DNA of 64,000 bases, taken from NCBI GenBank assembly GCA_012518185.1, contig JAAYTA010000105.1, positions 1 through 64,000 of the forward strand. Direction: 5' to 3'. A model generated the notes under the pieces. The model did not search any database, was not told where the DNA came from, and worked only from the letters and a program-made list of their open reading frames with translations. The position numbers and the translations under genes are program-made. The stretch is from Methanobacteriota archaeon (GTDB lineage Archaea > Thermoplasmatota > Thermoplasmata > Methanomassiliicoccales > Methanomassiliicoccaceae). Shown one piece after another: positions 8,698 through 18,281 of the stretch (its first letter is position 1; every line of letters begins with the position of its first letter).

Positions 8698-10557
8698 ATG
8701 GCCACCATTGAAACAGCCATTACGCTGTTAATCTTCGTTCCACTGATAGGTGCCATAGCATGCCTTGTAGGGCAGCGGAAGATATTGAAACAGGTGACCA
8801 TAATGACTGCCGTCGCTACGGCAGTCATATCTCTAATACTCTTCATTGAAATAGCGGGACAGGGATTCATTGACACTCGTATCTTCCTGCCTGATGATCT
8901 AGGTTACTTAGTAGAAATATTTGGAGCTATAGTAGCGTTAACATTCCTCTATTTGGGATGGAGGACCAGAAGTATATTAGTGATAGCATTTTCAATCGGA
9001 CAATTAGCAGTACTAAGTACTATATTATTAACTCCCGGCTCCGAAACCAGCTTCTTCTTGATAGATACTCTTGCTCTGATCATGGTGATGATAACTTCCA
9101 TCATCGGCTCCATAATTGCTCTTTATTCGTTAACATATATGAGGAACGATCCACGTCGGGGTGTATTCCTTGCTGTAATACTTGCCTTCCTAGGTATAAT
9201 GAATGCAGCAGCGATAAGCAATGACATACGGTGGTTCGATGTTTTCTGGAGTATCACCACATTATTTTCATTCCTTTTGATTGGTCATACTAGGACAGAT
9301 GATGCTAGAGCTGCTGCCAGATTAGCCTTGATAATAAACACGGGCGGAGGTCTCGCATTACTCCTTGGCGCTAGGCTTATGATGCATTATCATGAGACTT
9401 ATCTATTCACTGACTTACCAATCGGAAACATGACTGGATTAGTTTTACTCCCATTAGCATTCATATCAATCGGAGCATTTACGAAATCGGCTCAACTACC
9501 ATTTCAATCGTGGTTGCTAGACGCCATGGTTGCGCCAACTCCTGTATCAGCACTTCTTCACTCCTCAACCATGGTAAATCTAGGAGTATTCCTAGTACTT
9601 CGAATCACACCCTCACTACAGGGAGAAACTTTCTTTTCCATATTTATCGCCCTTATAGGAGGGCTATCTTTTCTGATAACATCTATACTTGCCATGACTC
9701 AGAGTAATGCAAAGCGCATACTTGCATACTCCACTGTAGGGAATCTTGGCCTGATATTCATGTGCGCGGGTATCGGAACTCCGTTAGCTCTCGCCGCAGC
9801 TGTAATCCTTCTCCTATACCATGCGATCTCCAAGGCATTGTTGTTCCTAGCAGTTGGGGTCGTCCAAGAAGGTAAGATGTCTGAAGATATTGAGGATATG
9901 TATAGTCTAAGAAGAGATATGCCACTTGTCACTCTATCTATTTTCATAGGAATAGCTACCTTAGTACTTCCTCCATTTGGCATGTTCGTATCAAAATGGC
10001 TTATTAGTGAGACTACAACTACATTTCCCTTATTAGCATTCCTTTTAGCAGTGGGATTTGCATCGATGGTAGTGTATTATTTCAAGTGGCTTGGGATCTT
10101 GCTGACTTCTTTTACAGGAACGAGACGGCCTCTAAGAGAGGATGTATCTCCACAATCTTATCGGTGGATATTGGGAGCGTTAAGTGCAGGAGCGGTAGCA
10201 ATATCTGCCTTAGTAGGGCCAATAACACATTACCTCATATCTCCCTTTGTAGCCATGGAATATGAGCTCCCTGGTCTAACTGAATCACTATCTATATTTA
10301 CTGTAGAGGGCGAGGTCCAGGCACTCTTGATATTATTTTTAGTAGTTTTGGCCATATTGATAATCAGCTTATTCAGGCGGCGCTCTAGAGATGTCACCGT
10401 ACCATATGGTGGGGGCGAGGAGGTGATCTTCCAGGCTGGAGGATCATATTACCTATCGAATGAATTAGTAACCAAAATCACGCGTATTGGAAATCTGATC
10501 GGTGCCACACTAATTGTCATATTAGTCATTATTCCACTAATTATGGAGGTATTCTAA
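8698..10557 (+). CDS. echA: Ech hydrogenase subunit A (antiporter-like)
   Basis: 619 aa NuoL-like; FQSWLLDAMVAPTPVSALLHSSTMVNLGVFLVLR; first gene of ech-like operon. Confidence 0.87.
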   Translation: MATIETAITLLIFVPLIGAIACLVGQRKILKQVTIMTAVATAVISLILFIEIAGQGFIDTRIFLPDDLGYLVEIFGAIVALTFLYLGWRTRSILVIAFSIGQLAVLSTILLTPGSETSFFLIDTLALIMVMITSIIGSIIALYSLTYMRNDPRRGVFLAVILAFLGIMNAAAISNDIRWFDVFWSITTLFSFLLIGHTRTDDARAAARLALIINTGGGLALLLGARLMMHYHETYLFTDLPIGNMTGLVLLPLAFISIGAFTKSAQLPFQSWLLDAMVAPTPVSALLHSSTMVNLGVFLVLRITPSLQGETFFSIFIALIGGLSFLITSILAMTQSNAKRILAYSTVGNLGLIFMCAGIGTPLALAAAVILLLYHAISKALLFLAVGVVQEGKMSEDIEDMYSLRRDMPLVTLSIFIGIATLVLPPFGMFVSKWLISETTTTFPLLAFLLAVGFASMVVYYFKWLGILLTSFTGTRRPLREDVSPQSYRWILGALSAGAVAISALVGPITHYLISPFVAMEYELPGLTESLSIFTVEGEVQALLILFLVVLAILIISLFRRRSRDVTVPYGGGEEVIFQAGGSYYLSNELVTKITRIGNLIGATLIVILVIIPLIMEVF

Positions 10558-11402
10558 TGATACTGTCATCGATCGCTATTCTGCTCCTTGGACCATTATT
10601 AGTAGGGATCAGCATGGGATTGGATCGTAAGATCACTGCTCGTTTACAAAATCGGCGTGGCCCTCCATTATTACAACCATTCTATGACATAGGTAAATTA
10701 TTGAGTAAACAATCGCTCGTATTAAGCGATCTACAAGCACTATTTGCCTCATTTTCTTTGATTTTCCACATTATTGCCTTTGCGCTATTTGCATTTGGGG
10801 GAAATCTCCTAGTAATATTCTTTATCAGTAGCATGGGAGCTATCTTTCTTGTTCTGGGTGCCTATTCGACGCCTTCACCCTACTCTCATTTAGGCGCTAA
10901 TCGTGAACTACTCGCAATGCTTGCCTATGAACCCATCTTATTTTTAGCAGTAATTGCGATAGGTATGCAAGGATCATTTCTAGTTGGTGAGATAGTTCCT
11001 GGATTACTGTCTCATATTCCACTAATCCTTATTGCACTATTACCGGTATTAGTCATCCTACTGGAAAAATCCCCATTTGATGTACCAACAGCTCATCAGG
11101 AATTAGTTACAGGACCTTATGTAGAATATTCGGGGCCATATTTAGCCCTGCTAGAGTTAGGCCATTGGTATCAACTAGCGTTTGTTTATGGTATGATAAC
11201 ATTATTCATATGGGGAACCGGAATCACATCTGACATAATTCTCAAGCTTGTCTTGGCCTTTATATTATTATTTGCTGCAATATTGATAGATAATATCACT
11301 GCTCGCTTGACCAGGAAAAGTATGGTAGCCTTCATGTTAACCGTGGGGATAGGATTGATCGCTCTCAACCTCCTCATATTGTACATAATTGAGGTGATAT
11401 GA
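10557..11402 (+). CDS. echB: Ech hydrogenase subunit B (NuoH-like)
   Basis: GLDRKITARLQNRRGPPLLQPFYDIGKLLSKQ. Confidence 0.88.
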   Translation: MILSSIAILLLGPLLVGISMGLDRKITARLQNRRGPPLLQPFYDIGKLLSKQSLVLSDLQALFASFSLIFHIIAFALFAFGGNLLVIFFISSMGAIFLVLGAYSTPSPYSHLGANRELLAMLAYEPILFLAVIAIGMQGSFLVGEIVPGLLSHIPLILIALLPVLVILLEKSPFDVPTAHQELVTGPYVEYSGPYLALLELGHWYQLAFVYGMITLFIWGTGITSDIILKLVLAFILLFAAILIDNITARLTRKSMVAFMLTVGIGLIALNLLILYIIEVI

Positions 11403-11845
11403 TGGGATTACTGGATAAGATAGGGACAAAATCGCCTTGGATATTACATTTTGATACTGGTTCATGTAATGGATGTGATCTAGAGATATGGGCGCTATTA
11501 ACTCCTAAATATGATGTAGAGCGATTTGGTGGAATAAATCGAGCCAATCCTAAACAAGCCGATATATTATTGATAACTGGGCCGGTGACAATGAGATGCG
11601 AAGATAGACTTCGCAATCTCTATGAGCAAGTTCCAGAACCTAAGCTGGTAGTAGCATGTGGCAACTGTGCTAGTACTGGTGCGCCCTTTCATAATTGCTA
11701 CAATGTCTGCCAAGGAGTTGACAAAGTCATCCCTGTAGACGTTTACGTACCAGGATGTGCTGCTTGCCCAGAGGCCCTTATCGATGGCTTCGTCAGAGCA
11801 TTATCGTTATGGGAAGATAAGGCTAGGAGGCGAGAGTCTGAATAA
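11399..11845 (+). CDS. echC: Ech hydrogenase small subunit C
   Basis: GSCNGCDLEIWALLTPKYDVERFG...ACGNCASTGAPF...VPGCAACPEALIDG. Confidence 0.9.
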   Translation: MMGLLDKIGTKSPWILHFDTGSCNGCDLEIWALLTPKYDVERFGGINRANPKQADILLITGPVTMRCEDRLRNLYEQVPEPKLVVACGNCASTGAPFHNCYNVCQGVDKVIPVDVYVPGCAACPEALIDGFVRALSLWEDKARRRESE

Positions 11846-12188
11846 TAGCTCTGCTAATGAATCACATAAAGTCATACGAGACATAGCTGTCAGAATGAAA
11901 AATAGAGGTGTGAGATTAGTATCAATAACTGGCCGAGATTGTGATGAGGGAAATATAGAACTAATATACGTATTTGATGAAGATGGAGTCATACTAGATC
12001 ATCGTTTTGTTGTGGATGTCGAACGCGAATTAGATAGCATATCTGATATCTATTCTGGAGCGATAAATATGGAGCGCGAAAACATCGATTTACTGGGAAT
12101 GAAATTCAAAGGTCTTACACCTGGACTGTTGCTTGAGCCAGAAAAGAGTGTTATAGCACCTCTACGCAAAAGACAGGAGGAAGTATGA
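11784..12188 (+). CDS. echD: Ech hydrogenase subunit D (NuoC-like); start uncertain, overlaps echC
   Basis: Small NuoC-like ORF between echC and echE; ORF opens at 11757, next in-frame ATG at 11784; true start may be a non-ATG codon near 11838. Confidence 0.75.
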   Translation: MASSEHYRYGKIRLGGESLNNSSANESHKVIRDIAVRMKNRGVRLVSITGRDCDEGNIELIYVFDEDGVILDHRFVVDVERELDSISDIYSGAINMERENIDLLGMKFKGLTPGLLLEPEKSVIAPLRKRQEEV

Positions 12189-13261
12189 AGCGTCCTACAA
12201 CTATTCCCATTGGACCACAGCATCCTGCGTTTCTGGAACCTCTCAATATAGGACTTGAGTTAGAAGAGGAGAGAGTAGTAGGAGCAACACTGAATCTTGG
12301 CTACAACCATAGAGGAATGGAATATGCGTTAGCTCTTGACTATAAGAAAACGCAATATTTAGTTGAGAGAGTTTGTGGTATCTGCTCTAATCATCATTCT
12401 GCAGCTTACTGTCAAACTATGGAAGATATTTATGATATAGAGGTGCCGGTACGGGCCAAGGTGATACGAACAATAATGATGGAGTGCCAACGCATAACGT
12501 CTCATCTCCTTGCACTTGGGCATACCGCTGAGACTATGGGCTATGAGAATCTATTTATGCAGTGTTTTAGGGAAAGAGAATTGGCTATGCGTCTTGTTAA
12601 TGAAATCTCTGGCAACCGTGTACATTATAGCATCAATGTTATCGGAGGCATTAAGAGAGATATGGATGCTGGCATGGAGAGACATACCGCTAATGTGATG
12701 AGGGAGCTTAGGCCATTATTAGAAGATTTAAGAGATGTATTTGCTAGAGATAATACTCTAGTGAAGAGGATGAAAGACGTCGGTGTTCTGACGAATGAAC
12801 AAGCTAGAGATTGGTGTACGGTGGGGCCAGTGGCTAGAGCATCTGGACTTCCTCAAGACATACGAGAAGATGGATTCGCTGCTTATGATATGATAGATCT
12901 AAAACCTGTAGTAAGAGATGAAGGAGATTGTTATGCACGCACTATGGTAAGAATGGACGAATGCTTACATTCTATAGATCTAATTGAAGAATGTCTCAAG
13001 CTGCTTGATGAGGGACCAGTGATAATGACTGTAAAAGGACACCCGACTGGGGAAGGCCTCAGTCGCGTAGAAGCGCCACGTGGTGAGTTATTATACCACG
13101 TCAAGGCAATTGGAGGGCTACAATTAGATCGTATAAAAATTCGAACTCCAGCCTTCTTGAATGTACCCTCAGTGCAGGCCATGCTTCCAGGGAGTCGGTT
13201 AGCCGACGTACCACTCATTACGGTCTCGGTAGATCCATGTATATGCTGTACAGATAGGTGA
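12185..13261 (+). CDS. echE: Ech hydrogenase [NiFe] large subunit E
   Basis: VERVCGICSNHHSAAYCQT and C-terminal SVDPCICCTDR: both CxxC Ni-Fe ligand motifs intact. Confidence 0.92.
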   Translation: MKRPTTIPIGPQHPAFLEPLNIGLELEEERVVGATLNLGYNHRGMEYALALDYKKTQYLVERVCGICSNHHSAAYCQTMEDIYDIEVPVRAKVIRTIMMECQRITSHLLALGHTAETMGYENLFMQCFRERELAMRLVNEISGNRVHYSINVIGGIKRDMDAGMERHTANVMRELRPLLEDLRDVFARDNTLVKRMKDVGVLTNEQARDWCTVGPVARASGLPQDIREDGFAAYDMIDLKPVVRDEGDCYARTMVRMDECLHSIDLIEECLKLLDEGPVIMTVKGHPTGEGLSRVEAPRGELLYHVKAIGGLQLDRIKIRTPAFLNVPSVQAMLPGSRLADVPLITVSVDPCICCTDR

Positions 13262-13265
13262 TATA

Positions 13266-13673
13266 ATGTCTATGCTTCGTTCCTCTTTAAGGAATTTGTT
13301 CCAACGACCAGTAACTACGGCCTATCCTAATGTGCAGGCAGATCTGCCTCAATCTAATCGTGGCCGCGTTATGTGGGAGATGAGTAAATGCATATATTGC
13401 AGGCGCTGCGAACGGGTGTGCCCTACCAACGCGATAAGTACTAATAAAGAAGCTAAAAGTCAGACAATAGTGCGCAATCGATGCATCACATGCAATGCCT
13501 GCGTAGAGGTGTGCCCCACTCAGACCATCAGTATGGTAGCTGATTATTCTAAACCCGATCTTGCGCCTACGGTACACATATTTTCTGCTAATCTTCCTGA
13601 TTATAATTTCCGTGTCGAGCATCTGCCGCGAGGTAGCGGTAGCCGCCGTCCTGATGAAGTGACTAATGATTAG
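13266..13673 (+). CDS. echF: Ech hydrogenase 2[4Fe-4S] subunit F
   Basis: CIYCRRCERVCP and CITCNACVEVCP. Confidence 0.88.
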   Translation: MSMLRSSLRNLFQRPVTTAYPNVQADLPQSNRGRVMWEMSKCIYCRRCERVCPTNAISTNKEAKSQTIVRNRCITCNACVEVCPTQTISMVADYSKPDLAPTVHIFSANLPDYNFRVEHLPRGSGSRRPDEVTND

Positions 13674-13914
13674 TTAAATTTACATAATTTTTAATAAAAT
13701 ATTCGGATTGATGGATCGCTCACGAATTGACAATTATATTGAGCTGATCCCAACTCATATGCTAATATTTTATAGCATTATTTATTGATTAAAGTATTAT
13801 TTATTATTGTAAAAATAAATTATTCACGCTGAGATCTAAATAATCAGCTTTGATTACTAGTATCACAAAAGCTTAACAATGACTGCCTGCCTAATTTGAT
13901 ATGTGGATGGTTAG

Positions 13915-14946
13915 ATGCATCAGGATCGCCACGATTATCGCGATCGGAAATATCTATCTGCAGTGGAAGCGGCAAGATTTCTAGAAACTACTGTAGAAGA
14001 AATACATCGATTAGGCCGAGAGAATCATATATTAATGCATAGGGCATCTAGCGGTCAGCAACGGTTTGACCTTGACTCATTAATTCATCTGGCAGATTCT
14101 AGCAGTCCAAATACTATATCTCGCGGTACAAGATTGAATATTGGTAAAACAGTGCAAAAAGTAATATGTGCTGATGCTTCACATATGAAAGATCTAAATG
14201 ATGAAAGTGTGCATCTTGTAGTGACCTCGCCACCATACTTCAATGCTAAAATGTACTCATCTCCATCTATTGATGGAGATCTTGGTAATGTACACTCTGT
14301 GGAAGAATGGCTTGAGCGCATAGCCTTGATATGGAAAGAAGTGTTCCGTGTCCTACAACCTGGTAGAAAGGCGTTTATAAATATAATGAATCTTCCTGTT
14401 CGATTGGGAGGAGGTTCATACAGGACGCTGAACCTCGCTGGCCGTACTATAGACTTATGTGAGGAAATAGGTTTCATATTTAAACGAGATATAGTCTGGC
14501 ATAAGACAAATGGAGTACGTGCTCCTATAGGTACATACCCTTTCCCAGGAGGAATTTTACTGAATAATATGCATGAATTTATCTTAGAGTTAGAGAAACC
14601 AATGCCGGAAAAAACCTCCAAATACTCCCACGTCACTCCTGAAGATCGAGAGGCTTCCCGCCTTGATAAAGAGTTCTGGCTAAGTATAAAGAATTCTGAT
14701 GTATGGCTCATGAATCCAGAGGGAAGTGGAGATCAGCGCGATCATGTAGCGCCCTTTCCACTCACTCTCCCGTCTCGTTTAATACGTGCGTTTAGCTACC
14801 GGCAGGAAACGATATTAGATCCATTTTGCGGCAGTGGAACCACATTAGTTGCTGCATCACGACTAGGACGAAATGGAGTAGGCTATGAGATAACTCCCGA
14901 TATCGCTTCTCACTCTATAATGCGACTCAAACAGGAAAATAAATAG
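13915..14946 (+). CDS. DNA methyltransferase (TSPPY type, N4-C/N6-A) with N-terminal MerR/excisionase-like HTH
   Basis: VVTSPPYFNAKMY (motif IV) precedes ILDPFCGSGTTLVAASRLGRNGVGYEI (motif I): beta-class order; N-terminal YLSAVEAARFLETTVEEIHRLGRENHI HTH. Confidence 0.85.
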   Translation: MHQDRHDYRDRKYLSAVEAARFLETTVEEIHRLGRENHILMHRASSGQQRFDLDSLIHLADSSSPNTISRGTRLNIGKTVQKVICADASHMKDLNDESVHLVVTSPPYFNAKMYSSPSIDGDLGNVHSVEEWLERIALIWKEVFRVLQPGRKAFINIMNLPVRLGGGSYRTLNLAGRTIDLCEEIGFIFKRDIVWHKTNGVRAPIGTYPFPGGILLNNMHEFILELEKPMPEKTSKYSHVTPEDREASRLDKEFWLSIKNSDVWLMNPEGSGDQRDHVAPFPLTLPSRLIRAFSYRQETILDPFCGSGTTLVAASRLGRNGVGYEITPDIASHSIMRLKQENK

Positions 14947-15030
14947 TATATGTGTTTTGTAATATTTTCTAGTCATGTCTTCCTAGCCAAACAGCATTTA
15001 GAAAGGATTAATTATCATGATAGATGATAG

Positions 15031-16029
15031 TTGACTGTGCACCCTCTATCGCGTTATCTAAGTGTAGTTGATGGCACGGTCAGACCGCGTTATATGAGTG
15101 CAAAATCGATAAAAGTCGATATGTCGTCGCAGGAGCGACGATGGGAGGAGCACGATTCCGCGGTGAAGCGAGCATACACACTTACCAATGAGATTGGTCC
15201 TGAGGTAAAACCGTCATTAGTAGACCTCAAGGCTGAGCTAGCAAGACCACATATGAGATCGTGCTCACTATGCCCTTGGCGATGTGGAGACGCTCGTATG
15301 TCTGGTCGGGGACGGTGTGGAGTCACTAATCCTCGGATAAATAGTACATTCATACATATGGGGGAAGAAGCTCCCCTTGTCCCCTCATATACTATATTTT
15401 TCTCTGGTTGCAATCTTAATTGTGCATTTTGTCAGAACTACGATCTCAGTACAATGCCAGATCGAGGAGTTGAACTTTCATCGAAAGAGTTAGTTGAAAC
15501 TATAAGTGATGCTTTAAACTCGGGAAGATTGATTAAGAATGTAAATTGGGTTGGAGGTGATCCAATCCCAGTTTTACCTTATGTGCTAGAATCTCTAAGT
15601 CTTATGGAATCAAACATCGCCCAAATTTGGAATTCTAATATGTATTTAGAAGAAGACTCCATGAAATTACTCAGTGGAGTCATCGATGTATATCTTACTG
15701 ATCTAAAGTTTGGCAATGACGACTGTGCTCAGCGAATTTGTGGTGTGAAGGATTATTCCTCCATAGTGTATCGCAATCATAAGATAGCAATGGAGCAGGG
15801 TGAAGTAATAGTGCGGCATTTACAGCTCCCTGGTCATCTGGAATGCTGCACCTTCCCAATTATCGATTGGTTGGCTAAATACCTCCCTGGTGCAGCAATT
15901 AACCTTATGGATCAATACCGTCCAGAGCATCGTGCATACGAGCATCCAGAACTAGGCAGATCCTTATCCTCAGAAGAAAGGAGAGAGGCTCTAGAATATG
16001 CTAGAGAGCGTGATCTCTATCTCCTCTAA
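15031..16029 (+). CDS. Radical SAM protein, PflA-like (COG1313 type)
   Basis: CSLCPWRCGDARMSGRGRCG plus FFSGCNLNCAFCQNYDLS. TTG start, may start downstream. Confidence 0.8.
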   Translation: MTVHPLSRYLSVVDGTVRPRYMSAKSIKVDMSSQERRWEEHDSAVKRAYTLTNEIGPEVKPSLVDLKAELARPHMRSCSLCPWRCGDARMSGRGRCGVTNPRINSTFIHMGEEAPLVPSYTIFFSGCNLNCAFCQNYDLSTMPDRGVELSSKELVETISDALNSGRLIKNVNWVGGDPIPVLPYVLESLSLMESNIAQIWNSNMYLEEDSMKLLSGVIDVYLTDLKFGNDDCAQRICGVKDYSSIVYRNHKIAMEQGEVIVRHLQLPGHLECCTFPIIDWLAKYLPGAAINLMDQYRPEHRAYEHPELGRSLSSEERREALEYARERDLYLL

Positions 16030-16062
16030 TTGTTAAATAGTCTATTTTCAAATAACTCCATC

Positions 16063-17367
16063 ATGGCAGTCCAGAAGGGCTCACCGTGGCTAAGTCTCTT
16101 GAATAGAGAACGTATTCCCATACCAATTACAGCGAATGAGTCTACTGATACAGTTGTGATTGGCGGAGGCATAGCTGGTCTTTCTACTGCTTTTTATTTG
16201 TTACATGATACAGATAGAGAAGTTGTATTACTTGAAGCGAATCTAGTCGCCCATGGAGCAACTGGTCACAGCGCTGGTAGCGTGGTAGCATCTATGGAAA
16301 AGAGCTATAACGAATTAATTCAAAATCTGGATGAGGAATGTGTAGCTCAAGGATATCGGGAACTACGTTCAGGATGGCATCTACTAGAAGAAATATTAGA
16401 AAAAATTGGCCAGAAAAATATTTTTCATAGAGTAAAAGGAATGACGTTTGTCGATTCCCAAAAAATGATCTCATCTATGATTGAGGAAGCAGATAGGCGA
16501 GCTGCTATATGGGGCGAAAAGGTAGAAGTAGTTATTATAAGCAATACGTCGGCAAATATAGGTGGAACAAGGGAGGTGGAATCTGAGCAACTTGTTCCGC
16601 CGTTCAATCTCAAAAATAAGGGATATACTGCTGCTATGTGCGTTCCAGCTGGTGTGTTAAATGCCGCCCTCTTTACAAACATTATAGCAGATTACTTGTT
16701 GGATGAATATCCGGATCGATTTCACCTATACGAGAAAAGTCGTGTTCGACGATTGCGCTTAGGTGATGAGATAGCTGCCACTGTCGATCGCAACACAGTG
16801 TTTGCAGATAATGCAGTGTTGTGCACTAATGGATATATAGGTATGGAGATAGAGTCTTGTGAGGTGCCCGTATCAGTAGGCAACATTAAGGCTAAAATTG
16901 GATTCATGTCGGGTTGGTATGATAATGAATCTCCTGCCTCTGCATCATTTTTTAAAGAACATGAGAAGAGTTATTACTACGTCACCAATCATCCATATTC
17001 TGAACACTCATTAACTACTCTCGGTGGGCCAGAAAAAGATTTAGCGTCTGGCGAACAATACAATCCTCAGAAGATCTATGATGTTGACGCTTACAATCGT
17101 CTTGATATATTTGGTAGAGAAACATTAGACGACTATAGTAGAGATATGGAGTGGCATGGGTTGATGGGATATGTGACAGATGGCATTAGGTTGGTTGGAC
17201 CGGATCCTAATAATCCAAACCTGATGTATAATTTAGGATGCAATGGTATCGGGATACTGGCATCTTTGGCAGGTGGATGGAAAGTTGCACAACAAATGTG
17301 CGGAATAACTTTGCCACAGTCCATGTTCGATCCATGTCGACTAGCTAATATTGATCAGTCAGATTGA
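16063..17367 (+). CDS. FAD-dependent oxidoreductase, DAO/GlpD-like; TTG 16030 is an alternative start
   Basis: TVVIGGGIAGLSTAFYLLHD Rossmann motif; NLGCNGIGILASLAGGWKVAQQM C-terminal motif. Confidence 0.82.
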   Translation: MAVQKGSPWLSLLNRERIPIPITANESTDTVVIGGGIAGLSTAFYLLHDTDREVVLLEANLVAHGATGHSAGSVVASMEKSYNELIQNLDEECVAQGYRELRSGWHLLEEILEKIGQKNIFHRVKGMTFVDSQKMISSMIEEADRRAAIWGEKVEVVIISNTSANIGGTREVESEQLVPPFNLKNKGYTAAMCVPAGVLNAALFTNIIADYLLDEYPDRFHLYEKSRVRRLRLGDEIAATVDRNTVFADNAVLCTNGYIGMEIESCEVPVSVGNIKAKIGFMSGWYDNESPASASFFKEHEKSYYYVTNHPYSEHSLTTLGGPEKDLASGEQYNPQKIYDVDAYNRLDIFGRETLDDYSRDMEWHGLMGYVTDGIRLVGPDPNNPNLMYNLGCNGIGILASLAGGWKVAQQMCGITLPQSMFDPCRLANIDQSD

Positions 17368-17439
17368 TGTAATTTATCGATATCTCAACGCCAATGTAGG
17401 GCCCAGTCTGCGATCAGGCTCTTTCAAAGTTGGAATCAT

Positions 17440-17928
17440 TTACCAGTTATACACATGATGTCTCCATATTAATGAAGTCCCAACTATGGCAACTAGTAGC
17501 GACATAATGATTATGGCAACGTTCTGATATCCAGATAATCTGTCAGCAAAAAAGTATAGCCATATAATCACCACAGATGTCCAAACTCCCCACATAGTCG
17601 CTACAGCAGCGAATCTTCCTCTAAGGAAATGAGACTTCCAGGATTCTATTGCTGTAGGAGCATAGCGCTTACCGATTCCAATACCATAATTTATCCATAA
17701 TATTCCTATAATGATAACAGTCACTGCTAGCGATAGCAAAATAATCGCTATGTTCCTATATATAGTGAAATTATTAGCTGCTAAAAGTAGCCATAAGAAA
17801 AAGAAAATCATCCAGCCTACGCAGATAATTGCTGAGGCGTATAATCTAGATCTTAGACTGGGAGCAGGCAAATCTCCTCTGATCCAATATATCTCATTTC
17901 TATCTCTTTTCCATGGAGCCACGTTCAA
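17440..17928 (-). CDS. Small membrane protein with two tandem TM repeats
   Basis: 162 aa; two similar halves (NFTIYRNIAIILLSLAVTVIIIGILWI / RLSGYQNVAIIIMSLLVAIVGTSLIWR). Confidence 0.6.
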   Translation of the reverse strand: MNVAPWKRDRNEIYWIRGDLPAPSLRSRLYASAIICVGWMIFFFLWLLLAANNFTIYRNIAIILLSLAVTVIIIGILWINYGIGIGKRYAPTAIESWKSHFLRGRFAAVATMWGVWTSVVIIWLYFFADRLSGYQNVAIIIMSLLVAIVGTSLIWRHHVYNW

Positions 17929-18235
17929 TTCTCCAGTGATTCAATCCTCCATCTAGTATTGAGATGTTCTTGAATCCTTTACTAGCTAGTAGATTGGCAG
18001 CCCGTCTACTTCTAACTCCTGAGCGACAATATAGTACTAGATTTTTCTCTGGATCTAATTCCCGCCATCTTTTATCAAGTTCAGATATGGACATTAAAGT
18101 GGCAAGAGGAATATGCTCTGATTCAAATTCGCGACGTTCTCTTACATCGAGCAGTATGTAATCTCCCTCCTCTATCTTATTCTCTAATACGAGAAGATCT
18201 TTAACACTTATCTGACTATGCTCTATGGTAGACAT
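17900..18235 (-). CDS. Rhodanese-like domain protein
   Basis: LLDVRERREFESEHIPLA...LVLYCRSGVRSRRAANLLASKGFKNISILDGGLNHWR. Confidence 0.9.
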   Translation of the reverse strand: MSTIEHSQISVKDLLVLENKIEEGDYILLDVRERREFESEHIPLATLMSISELDKRWRELDPEKNLVLYCRSGVRSRRAANLLASKGFKNISILDGGLNHWRIERGSMEKR

Positions 18236-18281
18236 GTATAATCCCTACTATCATCTACTTTTTACTGCACCTACTTATTTC

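Noticed and set aside
14259-14280. 9-bp hairpin atctccatc-tatt-gatggagat in the methyltransferase gene
   Set aside because: A 9-bp stem is expected by chance in 64 kb; located mid-gene.
14085-14711. 208-aa minus-strand ORF antisense to the methyltransferase
   Set aside because: Sense strand has clear methyltransferase motifs; antisense shows no recognisable domain.
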